Assembly (NCBI GenBank): GCA_903994795.1
Contig: CAJEYI010000008.1
Coordinates: 1 to 41,611 of the forward strand
Reading direction: 5' to 3'
DNA: 41,611 nucleotides
Source of the DNA: an uncultured bacterium
GTDB taxonomy: Bacteria; Patescibacteriota; Minisyncoccia; Phycocordibacterales; Phycocordibacteraceae
In this document: positions 35,573 to 41,611 of the stretch, in pieces
Numbering within the stretch: position 1 is the stretch's first letter
How the letters are laid out: each line of letters opens with the position of its first letter
Program-made: the position numbers and the translations under genes
Notes under the pieces: generated by a model
Database searches by the model: none
What the model was told of the DNA's origin: nothing
The model's input: the letters and a program-made list of their open reading frames with translations, nothing else

Positions 35573-35905
35573 TTAACCTCCAGGAGTAGCAGCCGTGGTT
35601 GGTGCTCCTGAAATTGGAGCAAAGGGATCCCGTCGACCTACGGGTTCAGGAACTGAAGGAACTTGCGTATTTATGCGACCCGTAAAGCGTGGGTCTTTTA
35701 ATATATCTGTGTTAAATGTTACTGAGCCAGTCTTACTTGCCAAATTCAAGAATATAACCTGCGCCTGATCTGCCTTGGTGGTCACGTCGCTGGCAGTAAT
35801 TCCAATATCTGACGAACTACTTGCGTTGAAAAATAACAGGTACGCTCCCACAAGAAGTGCTCCCGCTACCAATACCGCTATAATGATTTTCATTCGAGTA
35901 GTCAT
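35573..35905 (-). CDS. PilP-like pilus assembly protein
   Basis: A 110-aa protein with one N-terminal membrane helix (KIIIAVLVAGALLVGAYLLF) and a short external part ending in PEPVGRRDPFAP. The RRDPF motif and the place between pilO and pilB suggest a PilP analogue (or a short pilus alignment subunit), although it lacks the beta-barrel domain of the proteobacterial protein. It shares the operon, with 6 bp to pilO and 11 bp to pilB. Membership of the pilus system is inferred mostly from context. Confidence 0.68.
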   Translation of the reverse strand: MTTRMKIIIAVLVAGALLVGAYLLFFNASSSSDIGITASDVTTKADQAQVIFLNLASKTGSVTFNTDILKDPRFTGRINTQVPSVPEPVGRRDPFAPISGAPTTAATPGG

Positions 35906-35911
35906 AATGTT

Positions 35912-36520
35912 TTATTTGAGCCAATAGGTACGAAGTGTCATTCCGTATGAATACACGCCTGTATCTGAACCCTTAATTGAAAGTTGCATCACATCTAACA
36001 CCGGTGCGCTTTGCTCTATCGCAAGTAAAAGTGACTGAAAAGCGGGATACGTTCCAACCGCAGTAACTGCAACATCAAGCGAATTTGTTGCACCATCTGC
36101 ATGAGGAGAAAGTCCACTACTCACATCGCCAGTGACAGGTGATGATGTGCTCACCGTTACTGCCCCTCCCGAGGCACCTGAACTCATTGTCGGTGCTGCG
36201 CCAGAAAGTGCAAATCCTGAAAGTGGAACACCGTATGTTGGACCAAGATGGTTCAAGCTGTCTACGAATTGCATTTGATTAATACTGTCAGGCATATACC
36301 AGATCAGTCGCGCCAAATCACTTGGTGAGATAGTCTGGCTTTTGGTAATCAAGCTCTTTTCATTGTCTGTAAACGAATTCGCAGCATCTAGTGCCTTTGT
36401 ATATGTGGTAATTTGCTGCTGAGTCGGCACTATGTGCGTTGTGTAGGTTGGATATATGTAAAAATAACCGATTCCAATCGCTAAGATAATAAGACCCAAT
36501 GGAAGAAGTTTATCGTTCAT
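35912..36520 (-). CDS. pilO: PilO-like pilus alignment protein
   Basis: A 202-aa protein with one N-terminal transmembrane helix (LLPLGLIILAIGIGYFYIY), a coiled-coil-like segment (HIVPTQQQITTYTKALDAAN) and a ferredoxin-like globular domain ending VLDVMQLSIKG and YGMTLRTYWLK. This layout is that of PilO, which pairs with PilN to align the platform with PilM. The start overlaps the pilN stop by 4 bp (ATGA). The Gly/Ser-rich middle part (SSGASGGAVTVSTSSP) is unusual for PilO. Confidence 0.8.
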   Translation of the reverse strand: MNDKLLPLGLIILAIGIGYFYIYPTYTTHIVPTQQQITTYTKALDAANSFTDNEKSLITKSQTISPSDLARLIWYMPDSINQMQFVDSLNHLGPTYGVPLSGFALSGAAPTMSSGASGGAVTVSTSSPVTGDVSSGLSPHADGATNSLDVAVTAVGTYPAFQSLLLAIEQSAPVLDVMQLSIKGSDTGVYSYGMTLRTYWLK

Positions 36521-37233
36521 GGTTTTGTTGAGGTGGCGACTTTTGTTGTTGTCGTTGCAGCTAAAGTACTTGTTGCTGTTGTAGAAGTTGCAACAGGAGA
36601 AATATATTTAGCAGACACTGGCCCAAACACAGGAACAATTTGTTGTGACACAGGTGTTTTCTCAGTAATAATTACAGGGTCGAGTGTTGCTGTCGCTGAA
36701 AAAGAAACGGTATTATCTTTATTTAGTTGAAAATCTGAGAAGATGGAATTTTTAATGTATTGCTGTTTCGCGAACACACTAGCTTGTGCTTCAAGTGCAT
36801 TAAAGTTCGCGGCCTGCCCATTTACAGTTATTGTCGCGGTTCGATCATCATTTACCTGAATATCAATTCCGGTGAAATGTACATTTTGTACAGTAGCTGT
36901 TTCCAATAGATTTAGAAATTGACTCAGTGCAATGTGATTATTTGCGACTGATGTTGCTGCATCTAACCTGTTACGAAGTGTAATAAACTGATTTACAGTA
37001 TCTTGATTGACACCTTTTTGCGCGTCTAAGATTTCCTGCGCAGCGACTTCGGCCTTCTTTGTGAGGTAGTTTGCATAAAAGAATTCGCCAGTTGCGCCAC
37101 CCACAGTGAGTAAGAGCAGCATAAAGCTAACAATCATCAAGACATTATTACCCTGTTTCTTAAAGCCCCGCGGTTCACCCGGCAGAGCTTGTTTTGGAAC
37201 AAATGAAGTTGGAATTGAGGGAGAGATAGCCAC
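36517..37233 (-). CDS. pilN: PilN-like pilus alignment protein
   Basis: A 238-aa protein with a cytoplasmic tail of about 30 residues (FVPKQALPGEPRGFKKQG), which may hold the PilM-binding segment. A transmembrane helix follows (VLMIVSFMLLLLTVGGATGEFFY), then a coiled coil and a PilN-like domain. The C-terminus is a Thr/Ala/Ser tail (STTATSTLAATTTTKVATST), a possible linker or O-glycosylation region. The start codon is GTG at 37233, and a TATACT box on the reverse strand (37240-37245) ends exactly 6 nt before it. An internal promoter therefore exists between pilM and pilN, separated by 60 bp. Confidence 0.82.
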   Translation of the reverse strand: MAISPSIPTSFVPKQALPGEPRGFKKQGNNVLMIVSFMLLLLTVGGATGEFFYANYLTKKAEVAAQEILDAQKGVNQDTVNQFITLRNRLDAATSVANNHIALSQFLNLLETATVQNVHFTGIDIQVNDDRTATITVNGQAANFNALEAQASVFAKQQYIKNSIFSDFQLNKDNTVSFSATATLDPVIITEKTPVSQQIVPVFGPVSAKYISPVATSTTATSTLAATTTTKVATSTKP

Positions 37234-37239
37234 GTTCTA

Positions 37240-37245
37240 AGTATA
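37240..37245 (-). promoter_or_regulatory. -10 box ahead of pilN
   Basis: TATACT on the reverse strand, six bases before the GTG start of pilN. It would give a leaderless transcript covering pilN, pilO, the pilP-like gene and pilB, independent of pilM. Confidence 0.55.
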
Positions 37246-37293
37246 CGGTGCGAATTACGAAAGATACACCATTATTTATGCACAACTGTTGAT

Positions 37294-38385
37294 TTACTGC
37301 AGTGTTTCTAACTTCCTGAGTGCTAAACCAACTGCCACCGCAAATTCTGGACCTATCTCTCGAAGTAGTGGTCGCATAAATTCCGGTGCTTGTACTTTTG
37401 CGAACGGATCAGCAAGCTTAACTTCGACAGAAAAGAATTGTCGGGCATAAGTTACTAAATCTTTAGTAACTCCTCCACCTCCGGTAAGAACAATTCCGGA
37501 CACTTGTTTCTCTTTTAAGCCACCTTCGTATTGATCGAGCACTCGCTTCGTTTCTTCAAAAATCTGCGCATATACGAGTTCAATTGTATTTTTGTCGTAC
37601 GTGTCAGGCACGATTTTAAAACCATTTGTCTTCTTTAGTACCTCTGCCTTTGCTATTGGGATACTGTGAGCGCCTGCAATTGTACGAGTTACATCTTGTC
37701 CTCCTTGTGGAATATTATGTGACATCGCAACTACTCCTCGCTCAACTACGTATATTTTAGTGGCCGATGCTCCGATATCTACTACAATGACAGGCTTCAC
37801 AAGCTCATCTACAACAGAACGGATCGTACTAAAGATCTCAATTTCATACGTATCGACTAGCAAGTGCGCTCCTGTTATGACGCTCTGTAGAAGCGACAAC
37901 TCGTCATTTTGCACAGCAACTATGAGAATTTTTACCTTTGGTGGTAAGGCCTTTCCTTGAGGAAGGGGCTCCGGTACCGCGAACCAGTCGAGCTGCACTT
38001 CCGCAACAGGTACAGGAATATACTTTCGAGCTTCCAGTTCGACAATTGTCTTTTGTTCAGCTGGAGTTTTTGCTCGCGGCAATTCAACTAACGTCAGCAA
38101 CGAATGAGAAAATGGAATCGATATTGCGGCGTCGATTGTGGTTACGTCTGCTTCTCGAAGTAAGTCCCTGAGTGTTTCAGCAATTTTATCTGCAGGAAGG
38201 TTGGTGGCCTGTCCCATCTCCCCACCACCATATGGCCCAAGGGAGAGCTCTCCATATGTTTCAAGAACCGCAACGCCTCTTTCCCTCTTCAACTGCACAA
38301 CCTTTATCGAAGATGAACCGACATCCACTCCGATAACACTACTACTCTTACTAGTACCACCAAGGAAATTTGATAAAAAACTCAT
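37294..38385 (-). CDS. pilM: Actin-like pilus assembly ATPase
   Basis: PilM is a cytoplasmic actin-fold protein that binds the N-terminal tail of PilN. It has 363 aa. It has the phosphate-1 loop IGVDVGSSSIKVVQL, LLTLVELPRAKTPAEQ, the phosphate-2 segment PVIVVDIGASATKIYVV, and the adenosine region GIVLTGGGGVTKDL. The ATG at 38385 (MSFLSNFLGG) is preferred over one 6 bp upstream, because TAAACT lies exactly 6 nt ahead of it and the family usually starts this way. It opens the assembly operon and is divergent from comF. Confidence 0.95.
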   Translation of the reverse strand: MSFLSNFLGGTSKSSSVIGVDVGSSSIKVVQLKRERGVAVLETYGELSLGPYGGGEMGQATNLPADKIAETLRDLLREADVTTIDAAISIPFSHSLLTLVELPRAKTPAEQKTIVELEARKYIPVPVAEVQLDWFAVPEPLPQGKALPPKVKILIVAVQNDELSLLQSVITGAHLLVDTYEIEIFSTIRSVVDELVKPVIVVDIGASATKIYVVERGVVAMSHNIPQGGQDVTRTIAGAHSIPIAKAEVLKKTNGFKIVPDTYDKNTIELVYAQIFEETKRVLDQYEGGLKEKQVSGIVLTGGGGVTKDLVTYARQFFSVEVKLADPFAKVQAPEFMRPLLREIGPEFAVAVGLALRKLETLQ

Positions 38386-38391
38386 ATGCAT

Positions 38392-38401
38392 AGTTTATCA
38401 T
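38392..38401. promoter_or_regulatory. Overlapping divergent -10 boxes of pilM and comF
   Basis: Only 22 bp separate the two start codons. TAAACT on the reverse strand (38392-38397) ends 6 nt before the pilM ATG. TATCAT on the forward strand (38396-38401) ends 6 nt before the comF ATG. The two boxes share 2 bp, so RNA polymerase could hold only one of them at a time, and each -35 region would lie in the other gene's coding part. Confidence 0.6.
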
Positions 38402-38407
38402 GTGTGC

Positions 38408-39103
38408 ATGATTTTTTTCACCTTTTTTGAACGAGTTATTCACTTTTTGATCGACATACTCTTCCCTCCTCGCGACACTGCGAAGATTGTAATAGGTACG
38501 GGATTCGAAGTTCTTTCAAAATTATGTGCACCGAAACAATTTAATGCTATTTCGTACTTACTTCCATATAAATCAAAAACCGTGCAAGCATTTATTCTCG
38601 AAGCAAAGTTTCATGAAAATAAAAAAGCACATATGTACCTAGGACAGCTTCTCGCAGAATATTTACTAGATACGTACTCAAATATGAAGCAGTGTGGTAT
38701 CGATGCTGCAAACCTATCTTCAATTACTTTAATTCCGGTCCCGCTCGGGAAAAAACGTCTAAAAGAGCGTGGATACAACCAGGTCGCAGAAATTACTAAA
38801 AGTGCAGTGCTGTTTCTGAAGGAATCAGCATACTCAGACACTTTGGTGCAGGAAATACCAATAGTATTAAAGGGAAACCTATTGTGTCGAGTAAAGGAAA
38901 CGGCTCCCCAAACGACACTTGCCCGAAAAGATCGGCTTCTAAACATGCAAAATGTCTTTTTGGCTCAAGAACGGCCAGATCTAGATACATTATATATAGT
39001 AATAGACGACGTAGTGACTACTGGATCGAGCCTGCTTTCAGCACGCGAGGCTCTCAAAGCCGCCGGAGCTGAACATATACAAATTCTCGCTCTTGCTCAT
39101 TAA
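38408..39103 (+). CDS. comF: ComF family phosphoribosyltransferase-like protein
   Basis: A 231-aa ComF protein, needed for DNA uptake in several naturally competent bacteria (exact role unsettled, probably after entry of single-stranded DNA). Residues about 9-18 hold the typical HFLIDILFPPR, but the zinc-finger cysteines that usually follow PPR are missing (PPRDTAK). The phosphoribosyltransferase part has ITLIPVPLGKKRLKERGYNQ and the PRPP loop VIDDVVTTGSSL. A longer frame runs upstream over pilM, but the ATG at 38408 with TATCAT 6 nt ahead is the natural start. It is divergent from the pilus operon, which supports a competence role for that pilus. Confidence 0.88.
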   Translation: MIFFTFFERVIHFLIDILFPPRDTAKIVIGTGFEVLSKLCAPKQFNAISYLLPYKSKTVQAFILEAKFHENKKAHMYLGQLLAEYLLDTYSNMKQCGIDAANLSSITLIPVPLGKKRLKERGYNQVAEITKSAVLFLKESAYSDTLVQEIPIVLKGNLLCRVKETAPQTTLARKDRLLNMQNVFLAQERPDLDTLYIVIDDVVTTGSSLLSAREALKAAGAEHIQILALAH

Positions 39104-39106
39104 AAA

Positions 39107-39160
39107 CTCAGAGAAACTTTAGAACTATTTTATAAATATTTCATCTCGTTTCCGTATACT
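39107..39160 (+). promoter_or_regulatory. Phased 11-bp repeat promoter, site B
   Basis: Four boxes at an exact 11-bp period: CTCAG (39107), TTTAG (39118), TTTAT (39129), TTCAT (39140). A TATACT -10 box follows at 39155-39160, exactly 6 nt before the ATG of the LAGLIDADG gene. From the second box to the -10 is 37 bp, the same distance as at site C. The core CTCAGA.A.ACTTTAGAAC is almost identical to site C. It lies 3 bp after the comF stop. Confidence 0.65.
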
Positions 39161-39166
39161 TTTGTA

Positions 39167-39808
39167 ATGGGGACTAATACACACAAAAATACACAAAGAA
39201 GACAAATACTTAAGCCGATACCCAGTGAAGCACTTGCAGAATTTGTAGGAATTATGATGGGCGATGGCGGAATGAGTAAATATCAAGCGACGATTAGTCT
39301 GAACCACATTACTGATTTAGAATATTCCTCATTTGTTTCTAATCTTATAACCGAATTATTTGAATACACTCCGAGCATTTACCACAAACCAGAGAAATCT
39401 GTTCTGGATATTGTTATGTCTCGAATAGAAATTGTAGACTTCCTACATACACTTGGGTTACCTATCGGTGACAAAATACGGCAACATTTAGATATTCCGG
39501 ACTGGATTAAGCAAAAGTCCACATTTACAATCGCCTGCATTCGAGGACTTATTGATACAGACGGTAGTATTTTTGCTCACACATATATATCCAAAGGAAG
39601 AAACTATAGCTACAAGAAACTTTCTTTTACAAGCGCCTCTGAGTCCCTAGTACATTCTGTATATTCTCTTCTTTCAGAACTAGGTTTTCATCCGAGAATT
39701 AGCCATAACGGTAAAGATGTTCGTCTCGAAAGCGTAGCTGACATGAAAAGGTATTTTGAGGTAATTAGTAGTCATAATCCGAAACATTTGAATAGATACG
39801 CTTCATGA
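39167..39808 (+). CDS. LAGLIDADG homing endonuclease-like protein
   Basis: A 213-aa protein with two LAGLIDADG helices: LAEFVGIMMGDGG (about residues 24-36) and CIRGLIDTDGSIF (about 124-136), both with the catalytic acid. The second half has YKKLSFTSASESLVHSVYSL and LGFHPRISHNGKDVRLESV, as in this fold. Two motifs imply a monomeric enzyme that cuts a long DNA site. It is not inside a recognisable intron or intein: it stands between comF and a tRNA-Ser gene that starts 18 bp downstream. The transcript should be leaderless (TATACT 6 nt before the ATG). It may be a free-standing mobile endonuclease or one recruited as a regulator. Confidence 0.88.
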   Translation: MGTNTHKNTQRRQILKPIPSEALAEFVGIMMGDGGMSKYQATISLNHITDLEYSSFVSNLITELFEYTPSIYHKPEKSVLDIVMSRIEIVDFLHTLGLPIGDKIRQHLDIPDWIKQKSTFTIACIRGLIDTDGSIFAHTYISKGRNYSYKKLSFTSASESLVHSVYSLLSELGFHPRISHNGKDVRLESVADMKRYFEVISSHNPKHLNRYAS

Positions 39809-39826
39809 CATATAGTGCTATGACAC

Positions 39827-39913
39827 GGAGAGGTGGGTGAGTGGCCGAAACCAGCACACTGCTAACGTGCCAGGGGATAAAACCCCTCGAGGGTTCGAAT
39901 CCCTCCCTCTCCG
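39827..39913 (+). tRNA. tRNA-Ser (GCT)
   Basis: An 87-nt class II tRNA. The acceptor is GGAGAGG/CCTCTCC with discriminator G. The anticodon loop is CTGCTAA (anticodon GCT, reading AGC/AGT). The long variable arm GGGG-ATAAAA-CCCC is typical of serine, and the T arm is GAGGG-TTCGAAT-CCCTC. The last pair of the anticodon stem is an A/C mismatch (GCACA against CGTGC). CCA is not encoded (CCCG follows). Confidence 0.95.
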
Positions 39914-39937
39914 CCCGATTGGTAATTGCGATAGTTA

Positions 39938-40111
39938 TTAATCCATCCCTCGCATCTTTGCGAACTTGTATCCGAGATATATTCCAAGAAAGCCACCGAT
40001 AGCTGTGCAAATGACGTTAGAAAATGAGAACGGATTTAGTGTCCAAAGATATGGAATTGTGGCTCCGATCGATGAGCCTATGATCATTCCGCCCATAATC
40101 GTCTTTTTCAT
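39938..40111 (-). CDS. Small two-helix membrane protein
   Basis: A 57-aa protein that I do not recognise. It starts MKKTIMGGMIIGSSIGATIP, has a short polar turn (YLWTLNPFSFSN), a second helix VICTAIGGFLGIYLGYKFAK, and a basic end. Glycine spacing in both helices allows tight packing, as in small AtpI-like or glycine-zipper proteins. TATTCT lies exactly 6 nt before the ATG on the reverse strand, the same leaderless arrangement as in the larger genes, which supports its being real. Confidence 0.65.
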   Translation of the reverse strand: MKKTIMGGMIIGSSIGATIPYLWTLNPFSFSNVICTAIGGFLGIYLGYKFAKMRGMD

Positions 40112-40149
40112 ATACTAAGAATAGCATTTGTGTGTGGCATACTATATAC

Positions 40150-40632
40150 ATGTCTGATATTGCGACAGAAACACACGAGGAAACTCACGACGCCGATCGC
40201 ACCGCAGGTGCGATCGTTATTGGCGATGGCGGAGCCATCGCCATGGTTCGCAGCACAAATAGCGAGTCATGGCTCTTCCCGAAAGGCCATATTGATGAAG
40301 GCGAGACCGATGAAGAAGCTGCAATTCGAGAGATTAAAGAAGAGACTGGACTCACCGGACTCGAATACATAGATGACCTTGGATTTTATACGCGACCAAG
40401 TGTTAAAGGGTCAACCACTAATTTCAATGAGAAATTAATTCACATGTATCTTTTCCTCGCCCCTCCACATACAGTACTTACTCCTTCAATGGAAATACTT
40501 GAAGCTCGCTGGGTTCCCTTCCGCGAAGTCGCTGACGTCCTCGGAACACCCCACACTGAGTGGTTCGTGAAGGACCGCGCATGGTTCGCGAATGTCTTTG
40601 ATCGAGTGCGCCAAGCAATACAGCGCGACTAA
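40150..40632 (+). CDS. Nudix hydrolase
   Basis: A 160-aa Nudix protein, which hydrolyses a nucleoside diphosphate linked to another group; the substrate is unknown. The Nudix box is intact at residues 46-68: GHIDEGETDEEAAIREIKEE followed by TGL. The N-terminal TAGAIVIGDGGAIAMVR and W-FPKG context suit bacterial Ap4A/NTP-type hydrolases. The ATG at 40150 is preferred over one at 40132, since CATACT lies 6 nt ahead and the added six residues look like noise. The stop directly abuts that of the reverse-strand fragment at 40633. Confidence 0.9.
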   Translation: MSDIATETHEETHDADRTAGAIVIGDGGAIAMVRSTNSESWLFPKGHIDEGETDEEAAIREIKEETGLTGLEYIDDLGFYTRPSVKGSTTNFNEKLIHMYLFLAPPHTVLTPSMEILEARWVPFREVADVLGTPHTEWFVKDRAWFANVFDRVRQAIQRD

Positions 40633-40854
40633 CTACTTGGATACCCAAGGTGTTGGAACACCATTCTCAATAACCTGAATTTGCACAGGTGAATCACTAA
40701 CCGAGTGGTCTGCCGTAAACGTAATGTTGCCATTTGGTGTACTGAATGAATTCCCTGCAATATATGAAGCTGCTCGTGAAGCATCAGTTGAGTTCGCTAG
40801 AGCACTGGCCATAACTAAGTCAGCTGATAAATACTTTACAGCTGTGTATGTTAT
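40633..40854 (-). pseudogene. C-terminal fragment of an ABC-transporter substrate-binding-like protein
   Basis: About 74 codons end at TAG (40633-40635). The frame reads KYLSADLVMASALANSTDAS, then AASYIAGNSFSTPNGNITFT, and ends IQVIENGVPTPWVSK. The pattern (alpha helix with ASR..., FSTPNGNITFTADH, VIENG) matches the C-terminus of type I periplasmic-binding proteins of the branched-chain amino acid class. It is cut at its N-terminal side by the sequencing adapter at 40855, so it is an assembly truncation and not necessarily a natural pseudogene. The complete gene may exist in the real genome. Confidence 0.6.
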
Positions 40855-40927
40855 AGATCGGAAGAGCACACGTCTGAACTCCAGTCACGGAGCGTCATCG
40901 CGTATGCCGTCTTCTGCGTGAAAAAAA
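40855..40927. other. Embedded Illumina TruSeq adapter and poly-A (assembly artefact)
   Basis: Starting AGATCGGAAGAGC at 40855, the first 34 nt match the TruSeq read-1 adapter to its CCAGTCAC end (40888). An 8-nt index GGAGCGTC follows (40889-40896), then the P7 sequence (40897-40920) with two T-to-G differences, and a run of A. In reverse translation it yields LFRS, and in forward translation RKSTRLNSSH, both known signs of adapter contamination in databases. The join between the two flanks is therefore not to be trusted. Confidence 0.98.
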
Positions 40928-41076
40928 TGGAGCATGTATGGGATATGGCAAGTGACCCTTTCTCAAACACAATAGAGTGTCATGTACTTAGCCTACGAAA
41001 GAAGATTGGTGATACTTCAAAGAAGTGCTTTATCCAGACTGTGCCAGGTCGTGGATATAAAATTGATACACCATAA
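40927..41076 (+). pseudogene. C-terminal DNA-binding fragment of an OmpR/PhoB-family response regulator
   Basis: The frame gives 49 residues: MEHVWDMASDPFSNTIECHV, then LSLRKKIGD and CFIQTVPGRGYKIDTP. These are the recognition helix and wing of a winged-helix output domain (VW, V..H...LR.KI, I.TV.G.GY). The receiver domain and the start of the output domain are missing, because the sequence is cut by the adapter. The ATG at 40927 is probably internal. Site C of the phased repeat starts 26 bp after its stop, so it is a candidate regulator of those sites. Confidence 0.85.
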
Positions 41077-41102
41077 AACATATACTTATTAAATGTCAAA
41101 AA

Positions 41103-41156
41103 CTCAGAAATACTTTAGAACGAGTTTAGTTATTTTTTAACTACTTTCCTTATCAT
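41103..41156 (+). promoter_or_regulatory. Phased 11-bp repeat promoter, site C
   Basis: Four boxes at an exact 11-bp period: CTCAG (41103), TTTAG (41114), TTTAG (41125), TTTAA (41136). The -10 box TATCAT lies at 41151-41156, 37 bp from the second box, as in site B. A leader of about 50 nt follows, with Shine-Dalgarno AAAGGA before the GTG of the ThiF gene. Directly upstream is the response-regulator fragment. Confidence 0.65.
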
Positions 41157-41212
41157 TGTAAGTGAAGAGTAGTTCATTCTTCACAGAACCCAGACCATGA
41201 AAGGATCGTGCT

Positions 41213-41611
41213 GTGGAAAGTCCAGTTAGTTCTTTAGTTGTTCTTTCGAGGAAAGTACTCCCTCGCGTACCAGAAAGTACCATCGTCTACAGGCTAATTC
41301 CAAAATATACTGATTTGAGTTTCTACTATGAACGGACTGATAGAAATATCGGGTGGATCACTCATGACGAGCAAGATATATTGCGAAGCTCTGTAGTCGG
41401 GATTGCGGGTACTGGTGGAATGGGAGGTCTTCTTGCGTCTACCCTTCTTCGGGCAGGAGTGGGTGAAATTAGGATCGCGGACTGCGAGATGTTTGATGCT
41501 TCGAATATTAATCGTCAATTTGCAGCAACTAGGTCTACGATTGGAAAGTCGAAAGCATTCGAAACAGCCCGGTTCTTACGTGGCATTTCAGATGACACAA
41601 CAATTGCTGTG
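41213..41611 (+). CDS. ThiF/HesA/MoeB family E1-like enzyme, 5' part
   Basis: 133 codons before the window ends. Residues 1-48 are a family-atypical N-terminal extension (ESPVSSLVVLSRKVLPRVPE). Residues about 50-133 start the adenylating Rossmann domain: the glycine-rich loop GIAGTGGMGGLL (63-74), the acidic residue in RIADCEMFDASN (D90), and NINRQF (98-103). The family activates the C-terminus of ubiquitin-like carriers (ThiS, MoaD) or builds cyclised adducts and peptides; which one cannot be told without the remaining part. The GTG at 41213 has AAAGGA 7 nt upstream and an in-frame TGA four codons before it. It is transcribed from phased-repeat site C. Confidence 0.85.
   Translation, partial: MESPVSSLVVLSRKVLPRVPESTIVYRLIPKYTDLSFYYERTDRNIGWITHDEQDILRSSVVGIAGTGGMGGLLASTLLRAGVGEIRIADCEMFDASNINRQFAATRSTIGKSKAFETARFLRGISDDTTIAV

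Noticed and set aside
38138-38407. Upstream extension of comF by 90 codons
   Set aside because: It runs antisense over the pilM 5' region, has no family similarity, and the ATG at 38408 has a well-placed -10 box.
40633-40921. ORFs reading through the adapter on both strands (LFRS and RKSTRLNSSH segments)
   Set aside because: These residues are translated sequencing adapter.

Overview
The window looks like a contig from a Patescibacteria/CPR genome, most likely a parcubacterium. The signs are moderately AT-rich, densely packed DNA read with the standard code, a Gram-positive-like single-membrane style type IV pilus locus, large secreted proteins that end in a peptidoglycan-binding domain, an initiator tRNA interrupted by a group I intron, tRNAs without an encoded CCA, LAGLIDADG-type genes, and degenerate zinc sites in several core enzymes. 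Taxonomy is inferred from this style, not from a marker tree.

Layout. 1-2.4 kb: 5' part of a quinol oxidase subunit II (cyoA), a DUF2127 and a GtrA membrane protein, a divergent nucleoside diphosphate kinase and a 3' remnant of a dienelactone-hydrolase-like gene. 2.4-12.3 kb: surface and accessory block with a small phage-type protein, a 903-aa beta-propeller protein, a 1667-aa LamG/GLUG protein and a membrane-anchored orphan. 12.3-18 kb: tRNA-fMet with a 250-nt group I intron, an HTH/LAGLIDADG-like gene, a HEPN-like membrane protein, gatA, gatC and ligA. 18-21 kb: four minor pilins and the prepilin peptidase pilD. 21.06-21.8 kb: a GC-rich island with one PEP-CTERM protein. 21.9-30.4 kb: surface glycan cluster (ABC exporter, FkbM methyltransferase, three glycosyltransferases, a polyprenyl-phosphate sugar transferase, an O-antigen-ligase/TPR protein). 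30.4-38.4 kb: type IV pilus operon (major pilin, pilC, pilT, a receiver protein, pilB, pilP/O/N/M-like), divergent from comF. 38.4-41.6 kb: LAGLIDADG endonuclease, tRNA-Ser, small membrane protein, Nudix hydrolase, an assembly chimera, and a ThiF-family gene.

The pilus genes (PilD processing, minor-pilin tip, PilB/PilT motors, PilC platform, PilMNOP alignment complex) together with ComF suggest a DNA-uptake/attachment machine. The glycan genes and giant wall-binding proteins would build the surface it works through.

Three observations stand out. (1) Three intergenic regions carry the same array of four TTYA-type boxes at an exact 11-bp period upstream of a -10 element, the geometry of OmpR/PhoB-family binding sites; one array lies next to the DNA-binding domain of such a regulator. 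(2) About a dozen genes have a -10-like hexamer only 6-7 nt before the start codon, which predicts leaderless mRNAs. (3) A 66-nt Illumina TruSeq adapter plus poly-A is embedded at 40855-40927, so sequence to the right of it may not be contiguous with sequence to the left.
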